Shown here: positions 51,416-59,245 of the stretch, piece by piece
Position numbering within the stretch: the first letter of the stretch is position 1
How the letters are laid out: the number at the start of each line of letters is the position of its first letter
Origin: Lentzea aerocolonigenes
GTDB lineage: Bacteria > Actinomycetota > Actinomycetes > Mycobacteriales > Pseudonocardiaceae
DNA length: 64,000 nt
Reading direction: 5' to 3'
Assembly (NCBI RefSeq): GCF_000974445.1
Contig: NZ_BBOJ01000006.1
Span: 410,944-474,943, forward strand
Translations under genes and position numbers: made by a program
The notes under the pieces: model-generated
Databases searched by the model: none
Told to the model about the DNA's origin: nothing
What the model saw: the letters and a program-made list of their open reading frames with translations, nothing else

Positions 51416-51440
51416 GGTTACGCTCGGGAATGTGGTAACC
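51416..51440. promoter_or_regulatory. Candidate HxlR operator
   Basis: GGTTAC (51416-51421) and GTAACC (51435-51440) form a perfect inverted repeat with a 13-bp spacer in the 52-bp gap between the divergent hydrolase and HxlR genes. A further GGTAACC occurs near 51496 inside the HxlR 5' end. Confidence 0.5.
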
Positions 51441-51454
51441 GTAGGAAACCCCCG

Positions 51455-51883
51455 ATGAACGGGGAAGAAGGCACTTTCCCGGCACCAGGTGACGTCGTGG
51501 TAACCGCCTCACGGCAGGGGAACCTGTTCGACCCCCTGTGCCCGACGAGGCACTTGCTCGACCGGGTGGGGTCGCGGTGGTCGACGCTGGCGGTGCTGTC
51601 ACTCGCCGCCGCCGAGGGCGAGCTGCGGTTCACCGAACTGAAGCGCCAGATGACCGGTGTGTCGCAGAAGATGCTGGCGCAGACCCTCAGGGCACTGGAA
51701 CGAGACGGCCTCGTCGGTCGTCGTGTCGAGGCGAGCAAGCCTCCACGGGTGTACTACCGGCTGACCGACCTGGGCACGACGCTCGTCGCGCCGTTGCGGA
51801 GTCTGCGAGCGTGGGCTGAGCAGTACATGCCCGTGATTCAGCGCAACTGCTCCGTGTTCGACGCCGCCGACCGCTCGGGCTGA
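51455..51883 (+). CDS. HxlR-family regulator
   Basis: 142 aa winged-helix protein: DPLCPTRHLLDRVGSRWSTL, RFTELKRQMTGVSQKMLAQTL and a YRLTDLG wing. HxlR members respond to electrophiles or redox state, often through the Cys in CPTR, and control a divergent enzyme gene, here the alpha/beta hydrolase. The start could be the ATG used or a GTG slightly downstream. Confidence 0.87.
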   Translation: MNGEEGTFPAPGDVVVTASRQGNLFDPLCPTRHLLDRVGSRWSTLAVLSLAAAEGELRFTELKRQMTGVSQKMLAQTLRALERDGLVGRRVEASKPPRVYYRLTDLGTTLVAPLRSLRAWAEQYMPVIQRNCSVFDAADRSG

Positions 51884-51891
51884 CACTTCTC

Positions 51892-52254
51892 CTACGGCGC
51901 CGCCACCGCGATCGCGGTGATCACGTGGATGACGGCGGCGACGGCCGGCGCGACGGTCATGCGGACCTCACGCCGATGAGCGCCGATGGCGGCGTCCCCT
52001 GCCTGGACGACCGCGGCGGTGATCAGCACCAGTGCGCTGACCGGTCCGGACGCGACGAACGGCGTCACGCAGACGAGAAGTCCCAGCGGCACGCCTCTGA
52101 CCGAGTACATCCACGCGTAGAAGCGCTCGCCCGCGGTCGGTGTCCTCTCGTGACTCAGGGACGACGGACGGACAGCCGCCACGATCGCGAACCCGGTGGA
52201 CACCAGGGAGACGACGCCGTTGAGCACGGCCAACCAGATCATTCCCGCACTCAT
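51892..52254 (-). CDS. Small integral membrane protein
   Basis: 120 aa with about four hydrophobic helices (residues 5-27, 50-68, 70-88, 98-118). GAGGAG lies before the ATG. Follows the response regulator by 12 bp, so it is the third gene of the two-component operon. It could be an accessory membrane sensor or an unrelated passenger. No enzyme motif. Confidence 0.72.
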   Translation of the reverse strand: MSAGMIWLAVLNGVVSLVSTGFAIVAAVRPSSLSHERTPTAGERFYAWMYSVRGVPLGLLVCVTPFVASGPVSALVLITAAVVQAGDAAIGAHRREVRMTVAPAVAAVIHVITAIAVAAP

Positions 52255-52266
52255 GTGATCTCCTCG

Positions 52267-52896
52267 TCAGTCCCCCGGCGTGAGGTAGCCGCGGGAGAAC
52301 GCGGCGGCCACGGCGGCTGCCCTGTCGTTGACGCCCAGCTTCGCGTACACGTGCAGCAGGTGCGTCTTGACCGTCGTCTCGCTGATGTAGAGCCGCTTCG
52401 CCGCCTCGCGGTTCGTCGAGCCCTGGGCGATCAGCTCCAGCACCTCCAGCTCGCGCTGGGACAGCGGTGCCGGGGCTGGTTTGCGCACCTGCCCCAGGAG
52501 CCGGGTCGCGACGGAGGGAGAGAGCACCGACTGCCCGCGTGCCGCAGCCTCGACCGCGCGGACGAGTTCCGCCCTCGGTGTCTCCTTGAGCAGGTAGCCG
52601 GTGGCGCCGGCCTCGATGGCAGGCAGCACGTGGCTGTCGGTGTCGTACGTGGTGAGCACCAGCACCCGTGACGGCACGCCGCGCTTCGCCAGCTCCTTGA
52701 TGGCGGCGACCCCGTCGGTCCCGGGCATCCGCAGGTCCATGAGGATCACGTCGGGGCGGAGGCGTTCCGCGACCGCGACCGCTTCCGCGCCGTCATCGGC
52801 CTCGCCGACCACCTCGAAGCGCGGGTCGGCGCCGAACATGCCCCGCAGCCCGTCCCGCACCACCGGGTGGTCGTCGACGATCAGCAGTGAGATCAA
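52267..52896 (-). CDS. NarL-type response regulator
   Basis: 209 aa. Receiver with acidic pair DD at residues 8-9, phospho-acceptor Asp in VILMDLRMPG near 54, Thr in VLTTYD and Lys in YLLKETPR. The C-terminal LuxR HTH is ELEVLELIAQGSTNREAAKRL. Its start overlaps the kinase stop by 4 bp. The 28-bp palindrome upstream of the operon may be its site. Confidence 0.92.
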   Translation of the reverse strand: MISLLIVDDHPVVRDGLRGMFGADPRFEVVGEADDGAEAVAVAERLRPDVILMDLRMPGTDGVAAIKELAKRGVPSRVLVLTTYDTDSHVLPAIEAGATGYLLKETPRAELVRAVEAAARGQSVLSPSVATRLLGQVRKPAPAPLSQRELEVLELIAQGSTNREAAKRLYISETTVKTHLLHVYAKLGVNDRAAAVAAAFSRGYLTPGD

Positions 52897-54173
52897 CGTT
52901 CGCTCCCAGCGGGGATCGCCGGCACCGTCACCGTGATCGCGGTGCCCCAGCCCGGCTCGGACTCGACGTCCAGCCGCCCGGCGAGGAGCTGCACCCGCTG
53001 CCGCATGCCGGCGAGCCCGAACCCCCCGTCGGCGGAGTTGCCGGAGCGCTCGGCGTCGGGCAGGAAACCCACTCCGTCATCCAGCACGTCGAGCGTCACC
53101 AGGTCCTCCATGTACGACAGGGTCAGCGCGACCCGACCGGCTCGCGCGTGCTTGGCGACGTTGGCGAGAGCCTCCTGCGCGGTCCGCAGCAGTGCCACCT
53201 CGACATCGGTGTGCATCGGCCGGGCGTCACCGGTCGTGGTCAGCACCGCCTCGACGCGGTTCACCTCGGACCAGCGCCTGGCCACGTCACGGATGGCGTC
53301 CGGGAGACGCGCCTGCGCCAGTGCGGACGGCCCCACCGCGTGCACCGTCCGGCGTGCCTCGGTGAGGCTCTCGCGGGCCAGGTTCATCGCGTTCGCCACG
53401 TGCCGGTGCGACACCGCCGGTTCGTCCGACGCCTGCTCGGCGGCCTGGAGCTGGGTGAGGATGCCGGCCAGCCCCTGAGCGAGGGTGTCGTGGATCTCCC
53501 GCGCCATCCGCTGCCGCTCTTCGAGCACGCCTGCCTCGCGGGCCTGCACCAGCAGTTGGGCGTGCAGGCCCGCGTTCTCCGCCAGCGCGGTCTCCAGCTC
53601 GACGTTGGCCTTGTGCAGCTCCACCAGCGCCCGTTTCTGCCGGTGGTTGCGCCGGTCGGACATCACGTCGGCGTAGAAGGCCGCCGTGGCCATGACCGTG
53701 GTGAGCGCACTGACTGCGGGCCATTTCCACCAGTCGTCGGCCGTGATGTTGGAGGCGCCTCCCACGTAGGAGACCGCCGAGACCGCGGACGTGACGGCCA
53801 CGCCGACGTACCGCCACCGGCCCTTCAAGTACTGGAAGGCGTGCACGTACCCGACGAAGGCGAAGAAGCCGAACCAGGGCGTGAGCAGCACCAGGCAGGC
53901 CGTCAACGCCACGAGCCCCGCGTAGTACAGACCCATCAGCGGGCCATTGCCGTGCAGCTCCGGATGGAACGTGTGGAACCACAACACCCACGCGGTGAGC
54001 AGAGCGGAAAGCCCGAGCACCCAGGGAAGGTGCACCTCCGCGTTCCAGAGCAGCTGCAGCAGAGTCAGCACGATGCTGACCCCCAGCAACGGGTACGGGA
54101 GCACCTTCAGGACCGCGGTCTCCTTGCGCTCCCAGCGGTCGAACTCCTCGCGCAACTCGGCCTCGACACTCAC
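52893..54173 (-). CDS. Sensor histidine kinase, DesK/LiaS type
   Basis: About 426 aa. Five or six membrane helices occupy residues about 20-170, followed by a coiled-coil stretch, the HisKA_3 box ERQRMAREIHDTLAQGLAG with the phospho-His, and a HATPase domain (N-box NVAKHARAG, G-box SADGGFGLAGMRQRV). GTG 54173 is chosen, 6 nt after GGAG. The family senses membrane or cell-wall stress and often pairs with an ABC exporter operon; a truncated ABC-ATPase start lies just upstream. Confidence 0.86.
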   Translation of the reverse strand: MSVEAELREEFDRWERKETAVLKVLPYPLLGVSIVLTLLQLLWNAEVHLPWVLGLSALLTAWVLWFHTFHPELHGNGPLMGLYYAGLVALTACLVLLTPWFGFFAFVGYVHAFQYLKGRWRYVGVAVTSAVSAVSYVGGASNITADDWWKWPAVSALTTVMATAAFYADVMSDRRNHRQKRALVELHKANVELETALAENAGLHAQLLVQAREAGVLEERQRMAREIHDTLAQGLAGILTQLQAAEQASDEPAVSHRHVANAMNLARESLTEARRTVHAVGPSALAQARLPDAIRDVARRWSEVNRVEAVLTTTGDARPMHTDVEVALLRTAQEALANVAKHARAGRVALTLSYMEDLVTLDVLDDGVGFLPDAERSGNSADGGFGLAGMRQRVQLLAGRLDVESEPGWGTAITVTVPAIPAGSER

Positions 54174-54778
54174 GACCTGCTCCCAGTGGAAGTCCTCCCG
54201 GACGGGAACCGGCGAGGATCGCCCACCCCCGACGGCCAGGCGCAGCGGCCGAGACCGGTGACCGACCGTGCCGCCCTGCCATGATCGCACGCCCGGGCCC
54301 AGCGGGGTCACGGCCGGTACTCGCACCCGTCGGGTATTCGCAGGTACCAGCCGCTCGACTGTTGACCTGTGCAGTCGGCTCACCTCAGCGAGATCGGGAT
54401 CGCCGTGGCGCTCGGCGAGGCCGTGCACCTCGATGATGGCCATGTGCAAAAGCCTGCCGCCTGCTGGAGCACGCCGGATCGACCACGTGGGCGAGGACTA
54501 CCCCGGACGCGGTGGACCCCCTCCATCCTCCGATCGAAGGATGGAGGACAGCGCGGTGACGTGCTCGCAGTCCGGTTCGTCGGCCCGCGCTTGCCGCTGA
54601 ACGGCCGACAGCGGTCGAGGGGACGTAGCGGGAGCCTGCCGGTTCGGCCTGGCAGGCCTGCTGCCGGTAACGGCGAGCGTCCGGCTCGAAGCGAGTTGAT
54701 CACGCACGCGCGTACGCAGGACACCATCTTGAACACCGGACGAACACGCATTTCAACTACGGCCGCACGGTAAGGCTT
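54174..54778. other. Intergenic stretch upstream of the kinase, with ABC relic
   Basis: 605 bp without an intact gene. It holds the second ABC-ATPase promoter relic (54399-54547). The rest, 54550-54778, shows nothing I recognise; it would contain the 3' end of the SARP transcript from the right. Confidence 0.5.
54399..54547 (-). repeat. Relic of an ABC-ATPase promoter and 5' end, copy 2
   Basis: Homologous to 41951-42098. The minus strand has a 28-bp palindrome (54547-54520, one mismatch, arms CCTCCATCCTTCGA and TCGGAGGATGGAGG) and, 76 bp further, ATG 54443 coding MAIIEVHGLAERHGDPDLAE, the usual start of ABC drug-exporter ATPases. The frame then runs on into the kinase gene with no Walker A. 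Confidence 0.74.
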
Positions 54779-55555
54779 TCACCCGGCCCGCCCGAGCACA
54801 GCGGCCTGAGCTCTCGACGTCTGTTCGGGGAGGACACCGCCGAGAACTCGGCGGTGCAGCTCCCGCAGGCCCGGCCCCGGCTCCAGGCCGAGCTCGGACA
54901 CCAGCGCGTGTCGCGCCCGGTGGTACACGTCCAGTGCCTCCGGCCGACGACCAGCGCGGTACAGCGCGGTCATCAGCAGCTCGTGCAACCGCTCCCGCAG
55001 CGGATGCTCACTGGCCAGACCGGAAAGCTCACCGATGACGGCCTCGTGCAGACCACAGGCCAGCTCCGCTTGGTACAGCGCCTCGACCGCGGCGAGCCGG
55101 TGCTCAGCCAGCCGACGTCCCCAGTCGGCGAGCACCGGCACCTCCACGTCCGCGAAAAAATCGCCGCGCCACAACGCCATCGCCGCCCGCAGCGACCCGA
55201 TCGCACGCTGCGGCTCCCGCTCCGCCAGCGCTGTCCCTGCCTCGACCAGCGCCACGAACCGTTCCGCGTCAACCTCTTCCGGCCGGACCCGGAGCTGGTA
55301 GCCCGCTGCTCCGAACGACAACCGATCCGGCTCACCGAACACCGCACGCAGCCGATGCACGTGCAGCTGCAGCTTCTGCGGCGCACGAGGATCCCGCTGC
55401 TCTCCCCACAGCGCGTCCGTCAGCACGTCCACCGGCACCGGTCGGCCGTTACGTGCCAGCAGCACGCCGAGCAGCACCCGCCGCAACCGGCCGGTGAGCA
55501 CTTCGACCTTGCCACCACGCCGGACCTCCACCTCTCCCAACACCCGGAACTCCAT
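54779..55555 (-). CDS. SARP-family regulator
   Basis: 258 aa: OmpR-like winged helix (FRVLGEVEVRRGG...LRRVLLGVLLARNG), then BTAD ending LVSELGLEPGPGLRELH. GGAGGGG precedes ATG 55555. Stand-alone, between the two-component operon and a secreted-protein gene; the target is not evident, the nearest downstream biosynthetic set being off this locus. A 7-6-7 palindrome lies 52 bp upstream. Confidence 0.87.
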   Translation of the reverse strand: MEFRVLGEVEVRRGGKVEVLTGRLRRVLLGVLLARNGRPVPVDVLTDALWGEQRDPRAPQKLQLHVHRLRAVFGEPDRLSFGAAGYQLRVRPEEVDAERFVALVEAGTALAEREPQRAIGSLRAAMALWRGDFFADVEVPVLADWGRRLAEHRLAAVEALYQAELACGLHEAVIGELSGLASEHPLRERLHELLMTALYRAGRRPEALDVYHRARHALVSELGLEPGPGLRELHRRVLGGVLPEQTSRAQAAVLGRAG

Positions 55556-55606
55556 GCCCCTCCCCCTTTCGGTGACTCCATCACAGCCCACTGGACGGGC
55601 CGGGAC

Positions 55607-55626
55607 TGTCAGGCGGTCACCTGACA
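55607..55626. promoter_or_regulatory. Candidate operator upstream of SARP gene
   Basis: TGTCAGG (55607-55613) and CCTGACA (55620-55626) are perfect inverted arms with a 6-bp spacer, 52 bp before the SARP start. Confidence 0.42.
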
Positions 55627-55747
55627 TCGCCGGAACTCCGCGGGCCGAGGTCACCGGGGGCATCGGCTCAACGGGCGGTTCACCAGGGAGGGCACTCGTG
55701 GTGAACCGCCCGCGGACTACTTCTCACCGATGCGCCGAACCGGCCCG

Positions 55748-56110
55748 TCAGGCGTAGTCGGTCGTCCAGCCCGAACACTTGTCGGGGAGGGGCCTGCGGT
55801 TCACGCAGACCCGGTAGTCGACCCTGGAGCCTTCGGCGAACTCCTTGTTGTACGTGATGCTCGAGTTGCATCCGCTGGCGAGGTCGTGCCGGTTCTCGGA
55901 GCCGCCGCGGAGCGAGTACCTGAGGTACACGGGGTTGTCGTCGCACGCGGTGTCGGACAGTTTGAAGATTTCGCCGTGCGGGTCGAAAGTCGCCTTGGCG
56001 CCAGGGATGCTGGCGCTGCTGGTGTCCGCGTGCGCCGCCGGCGCCACCAACGCCGAACCGCCAAAGGCGAGCGCAAGCGCGCCGAGTGAAAGAGCTGCTT
56101 TCTTGACCAT
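55748..56110 (-). CDS. Small secreted protein of unknown function
   Basis: 120 aa. Signal peptide MVKKAALSLGALALAFGGSA with cleavage likely after AAHA near residue 28. The mature 90 residues carry four Cys (TACDDN, SGCNSS, RVCVNR, DKCSGW), suggesting two disulfides. GGAGG precedes the ATG. It resembles in size and style, but not clearly in sequence, the secreted pair at 39.8-40.6 kb. Confidence 0.72.
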   Translation of the reverse strand: MVKKAALSLGALALAFGGSALVAPAAHADTSSASIPGAKATFDPHGEIFKLSDTACDDNPVYLRYSLRGGSENRHDLASGCNSSITYNKEFAEGSRVDYRVCVNRRPLPDKCSGWTTDYA

Positions 56111-56458
56111 GTCGTACAACCTCCGAGTTGTCGGTGTCCCTCGGCCCCCCTTGGCCGGCGACATGACCAAGAATCTCCACGGCGCTTTCACCGAACTTTC
56201 GCGCCGAAGAAAGCGAGCGTGGGCGCTGATCAGGCGCGGGGTTCCCAGGGGAGGAAACGGCCGATCACCGGTGCGAAGACGACCGCCCACAACAACGTGG
56301 AGGCCACGCCGAGCACGGTCGCATTTCTCCGCACGTACAGCGCTCAACCGCAGGCTGGGCCCTGTACGAGGTCGTGGACCTCGCGTGGCGCCACCGTCCA
56401 CAGCGCCCGGACGAACACCTCGAGTCGACGAGCCACGCCTCGCCTGCCGGCGGCGAAA
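56111..56458. other. Spacer between secreted-protein gene and Nit1C cluster
   Basis: 348 bp. The only coding-like item is a short hydrophobic frame at 56230-56334. A promoter for the secreted protein gene should lie at 56120-56220, which is less GC-rich; no clear hexamers placed. Confidence 0.4.
56230..56334 (-). CDS. Possible single-helix membrane peptide or gene remnant (34 aa)
   Basis: The minus strand frame from GTG 56334 reads VRRNATVLGVASTLLWAVVF then APVIGRFLPWEPRA: a positively charged start and one hydrophobic helix. It could be a C-terminal remnant of a membrane protein since no SD is seen. Weakly supported. Confidence 0.22.
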   Translation of the reverse strand: MRRNATVLGVASTLLWAVVFAPVIGRFLPWEPRA

Positions 56459-57571
56459 TCAATTGCCGAGTCGAGCCACCAGCTGACGGCTCTGCTCGAG
56501 CAGGCGCCGGTAGAGGAGCACGTGGCGGGCCGCTGCCTCCTCCCAGCTGAAGCCGGCGGCGAGGGCCTGTCCTGCCGCCTGGAAGGAGGCGGGTTCGTCG
56601 AGTGCGGCGCGCAGCTGGGCGGCGAACCCGGCGGGGTCTGCGGCGAACCGGGCGGCAGTGCCGAAGACCTCGCGCAGCACGGGCAGGTCGCGGGTGACCA
56701 CGGGCACCCCGGCGGCGAGGGCTTCCATCGCGGCCAGGCCGAAGCCTTCCTTGGTGGACGGGAAGGCGAACACGCTCGCGGCGGCGACGAGGGACGGCAG
56801 TTCGTCGTCCTGGATCGGGCCGAGCACGACGGGTTCGACCCCGAGTTCGGCGGCGCGTGCGTCGAAGCGGGCCCGGTAGTCGCGGTAGTCGAACAGGGTC
56901 TCGCCGCCTGCCAGCACGAGCCTGAGGTCCGGGTCGGACTCCCGCAGCAGCGCGTACGCCTCCAGGAGGTCCAGCGTGCCCTTGCGCGGCTCGATGCCAC
57001 CGACGGCCAGCACGTAGCGGCCCAGCCGCGAGCGCCATCGGCTCTGCCCGAGGACGTCTTCTGCCGCGAGCTCGAACCGTCGCGAGTCCACCCCGTTCGG
57101 GATGACGTCGGCCTGGATTCCCCAGCCCTGTCGGAGTTCCTCCGCTACCGCCGCGGAGACGCAGACGTGAGCGAACGGCTTCCTGATCGCGCGTTCGTGG
57201 CAGGCGATGAGCTCGGGAGTGGTGAAGTGGTCGATGTGGTGGACCGTGCGGACGCACCGCGACACGGCGTTGGCGCTGATGCAGTCCTGGGCGTGGACGA
57301 TGTCGTAGCCGCCGGGGTCGAAGGCGGCACGCAACGTGTCAATGGAACGCAGGATGCGCGGGCCGACGCCTTCGCCCTCGACGTCGGGGAACGGCACGAT
57401 CTCTTGCCGCACAACGGGATCGACCGGGCGGAAGAAGCCGCTGTCGCCGCCACGGCCGAGCGTCCACACCGTCACGTCCTCGCCTGCCGCCGCCAGCGCT
57501 TCGGCGAGGGCGAGGGTGTGCACGACGCCGCCGCGCGGTTTGGTCGAGTAGCTCAGCAGCGCGATCTTCAC
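56459..57571 (-). CDS. Glycosyltransferase family 4, MSMEG_0565-like (Nit1C cluster)
   Basis: 370 aa GT-B enzyme. N-terminal MKIALLSYSTKPRGGVVHTLALAEAL, middle VLAVGGIEPRKGTLDLLEAY and the family-4 EX7E element in PSTKEGFGLAAMEALAAG. It matches the glycosyltransferase regularly found in Nit1C/MSMEG_0565-0572 clusters. GTG 57571 overlaps the preceding nitrilase-like gene stop. Last gene of the minus-strand Nit1C operon. Acceptor unknown. Confidence 0.88.
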   Translation of the reverse strand: MKIALLSYSTKPRGGVVHTLALAEALAAAGEDVTVWTLGRGGDSGFFRPVDPVVRQEIVPFPDVEGEGVGPRILRSIDTLRAAFDPGGYDIVHAQDCISANAVSRCVRTVHHIDHFTTPELIACHERAIRKPFAHVCVSAAVAEELRQGWGIQADVIPNGVDSRRFELAAEDVLGQSRWRSRLGRYVLAVGGIEPRKGTLDLLEAYALLRESDPDLRLVLAGGETLFDYRDYRARFDARAAELGVEPVVLGPIQDDELPSLVAAASVFAFPSTKEGFGLAAMEALAAGVPVVTRDLPVLREVFGTAARFAADPAGFAAQLRAALDEPASFQAAGQALAAGFSWEEAAARHVLLYRRLLEQSRQLVARLGN

Positions 57572-58401
57572 GGGGTTCTCCGGTAGGCGGCCGGGTTGAG
57601 CTCGCCGAGGTGGTGCAGCACCCGGCGGGCGTTGGCGATCTCCGCGGCCACGTCGAGCTCCGCGACGGCGATGCCGGCTTTGCTCCAGGTGCGGGCGAGG
57701 ATGTCCCCGCCTGGTCCGACGACCTTGGCCTGCCCCAGGAAGCGCATCCCGCCCATGGCGCCGGTCTGGTTCGACGAGACGAGCACGACCTGGTTCTCGG
57801 CGGCACGTGCCTGGTCGTAGAGGTCGAACAGGCGGGACTGGCGGTCCTGGGCCATGCGCGGCGCGCGGTTGGTGATGCTCGTCGGCCACGCGGACAGGCA
57901 CGCCACGATCTCGGCACCGTCCAGCGCCAGCGACCGCGCCGATTCCGGGAACGTCTTGTCGTAGTCGATCAACATGCCGAGCCGGCCGACTGGCGTGTCG
58001 AAGGCGGCGAACGTGTCGCCCGGCGAGTAGGCGATGGTCTCCCCCGGCGGCTGGTGCACCTTGCGGTGGTGCCCCAGCATCCCGTCCCCGGTCACGCACA
58101 CCGCGGCGTTGTACCTGTCGCCGTCGGCCGCCTCGCAGTATCCGACGCAGACGACCATCTCGGCGGCCAGCGTCGCGATCTGCTTCACCAGCGGGCTGTC
58201 GCGTTCGAGAGCGGGCGGCAGCGCGTGCGGGTCCGGGTGGCGCAGGTCCGCCAGGTAGCCGCCGAGTGCCGCGTCCGGCAGCACCAGCAGGGAGACTCCC
58301 GAAGCGCGCGCGTGGTCGATGAGCGTGCTGATGCGCTGGAGGGCGAAGTCGAGGTCCCGCCCGAAATGCGCGGCAACGGCACCAATGCGGATCGCTCCCA
58401 T
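57568..58401 (-). CDS. Nitrilase-superfamily protein lacking the catalytic Cys and Glu
   Basis: 277 aa, closely similar along its length to the adjacent nitrilase (58406-59245). The canonical Glu-Lys-Cys triad reads D43 (LPDAALGG), K114 (HHRKVHQP) and D146 (GMLIDYDK). The neighbour has E43, K112 and C144 at these places. GAC codons are clear at both sites. Without the Cys nucleophile it cannot form the usual thioimidate, so it is a pseudoenzyme, a regulatory partner or does different chemistry. Four bp after its paralogue and overlapping the glycosyltransferase start; the frame is fully intact, so it is not a decaying gene. Confidence 0.9.
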   Translation of the reverse strand: MGAIRIGAVAAHFGRDLDFALQRISTLIDHARASGVSLLVLPDAALGGYLADLRHPDPHALPPALERDSPLVKQIATLAAEMVVCVGYCEAADGDRYNAAVCVTGDGMLGHHRKVHQPPGETIAYSPGDTFAAFDTPVGRLGMLIDYDKTFPESARSLALDGAEIVACLSAWPTSITNRAPRMAQDRQSRLFDLYDQARAAENQVVLVSSNQTGAMGGMRFLGQAKVVGPGGDILARTWSKAGIAVAELDVAAEIANARRVLHHLGELNPAAYRRTP

Positions 58402-58405
58402 CGGG

Positions 58406-59245
58406 TCAGTATCTCGCTGCCACGAGATCCTCGTACGCCTCGGGTCGCCGGTCTCTCAGGTGTCCCATGGACCGCCGGGCCGTGTCCAGGGCCTGCCGCA
58501 CGTCGAGCTCGGCGACCGCGACGCCCTCGGCCACACCGGTGTCGGCCACGATCTCGCCACCGGGGTCGACGACCTTGGCACTGGCCACGAACCGCAGGTC
58601 GCCGAACGTGCCGGACTGGTTGGCCGACAGCCACACGATCTGGTTCTCCAGCGCCCGCGCCCGATCGAACAGGTCGAACCGGCGTTTCCACCGGTCCTGC
58701 GCGAGATCCGCGGCGGGGCTCGTCCGGCTGCCGGGCCAGGCCGACATGCAGACGACGATCTCGGCACCGTCCAGCGCGAGCGCCCGCGCCGACTCGGGGA
58801 AGGCCTTGTCGTAGCAGATCATCATGCCCAGCCGGCCGACCGGCGTGTCGAACGCGGCGAAGGCGTCGCCCGCCCGGTAGGCGGCGTCCTCGGACAACGG
58901 CTGGTGCACCTTGCGGTGGTTGCCGAGCACGCCGTCACCGTGGACGCACACCGCGCTGTTGTACCGGAACCCGTCCGCTTCCTCGCAGTACCCGGCGGTG
59001 ACCACGATGTCGCCGGCGAGCTCGGCGAGCCTGCGGATCTCGGGACCGTCGAGTGCGAGCGCCGGTGGCCCGTCCGCGTCTCCGTCCAGGTTGGCCAGGT
59101 AGCCGCCGAGAGACGCCTCGGGCAGCGCGAGCAGCCCGACCCCGTCGGCACGTGCCCGGTCGATCAGCCGCGAGATCCGCGCGAAGGCCGCCTCCAGGTC
59201 GCGGTCGAACGGCGCGGCCACCGCGGCCATGCGCAGCTTGCTCAT
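58406..59245 (-). CDS. Nitrilase (Nit1C / Nit6803-like), catalytic triad intact
   Basis: 279 aa carbon-nitrogen hydrolase. Triad E43 (LPEASLGGY), K112 (NHRKVHQP), C144 (MMICYDKAFPE). Nit1C nitrilases belong to a cluster conserved from cyanobacteria to actinobacteria and linked in Pseudomonas to growth on cyanide and to nitrogen starvation; the true substrate is not settled. ATG 59245 overlaps the GNAT-AIR synthase stop. Confidence 0.9.
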   Translation of the reverse strand: MSKLRMAAVAAPFDRDLEAAFARISRLIDRARADGVGLLALPEASLGGYLANLDGDADGPPALALDGPEIRRLAELAGDIVVTAGYCEEADGFRYNSAVCVHGDGVLGNHRKVHQPLSEDAAYRAGDAFAAFDTPVGRLGMMICYDKAFPESARALALDGAEIVVCMSAWPGSRTSPAADLAQDRWKRRFDLFDRARALENQIVWLSANQSGTFGDLRFVASAKVVDPGGEIVADTGVAEGVAVAELDVRQALDTARRSMGHLRDRRPEAYEDLVAARY

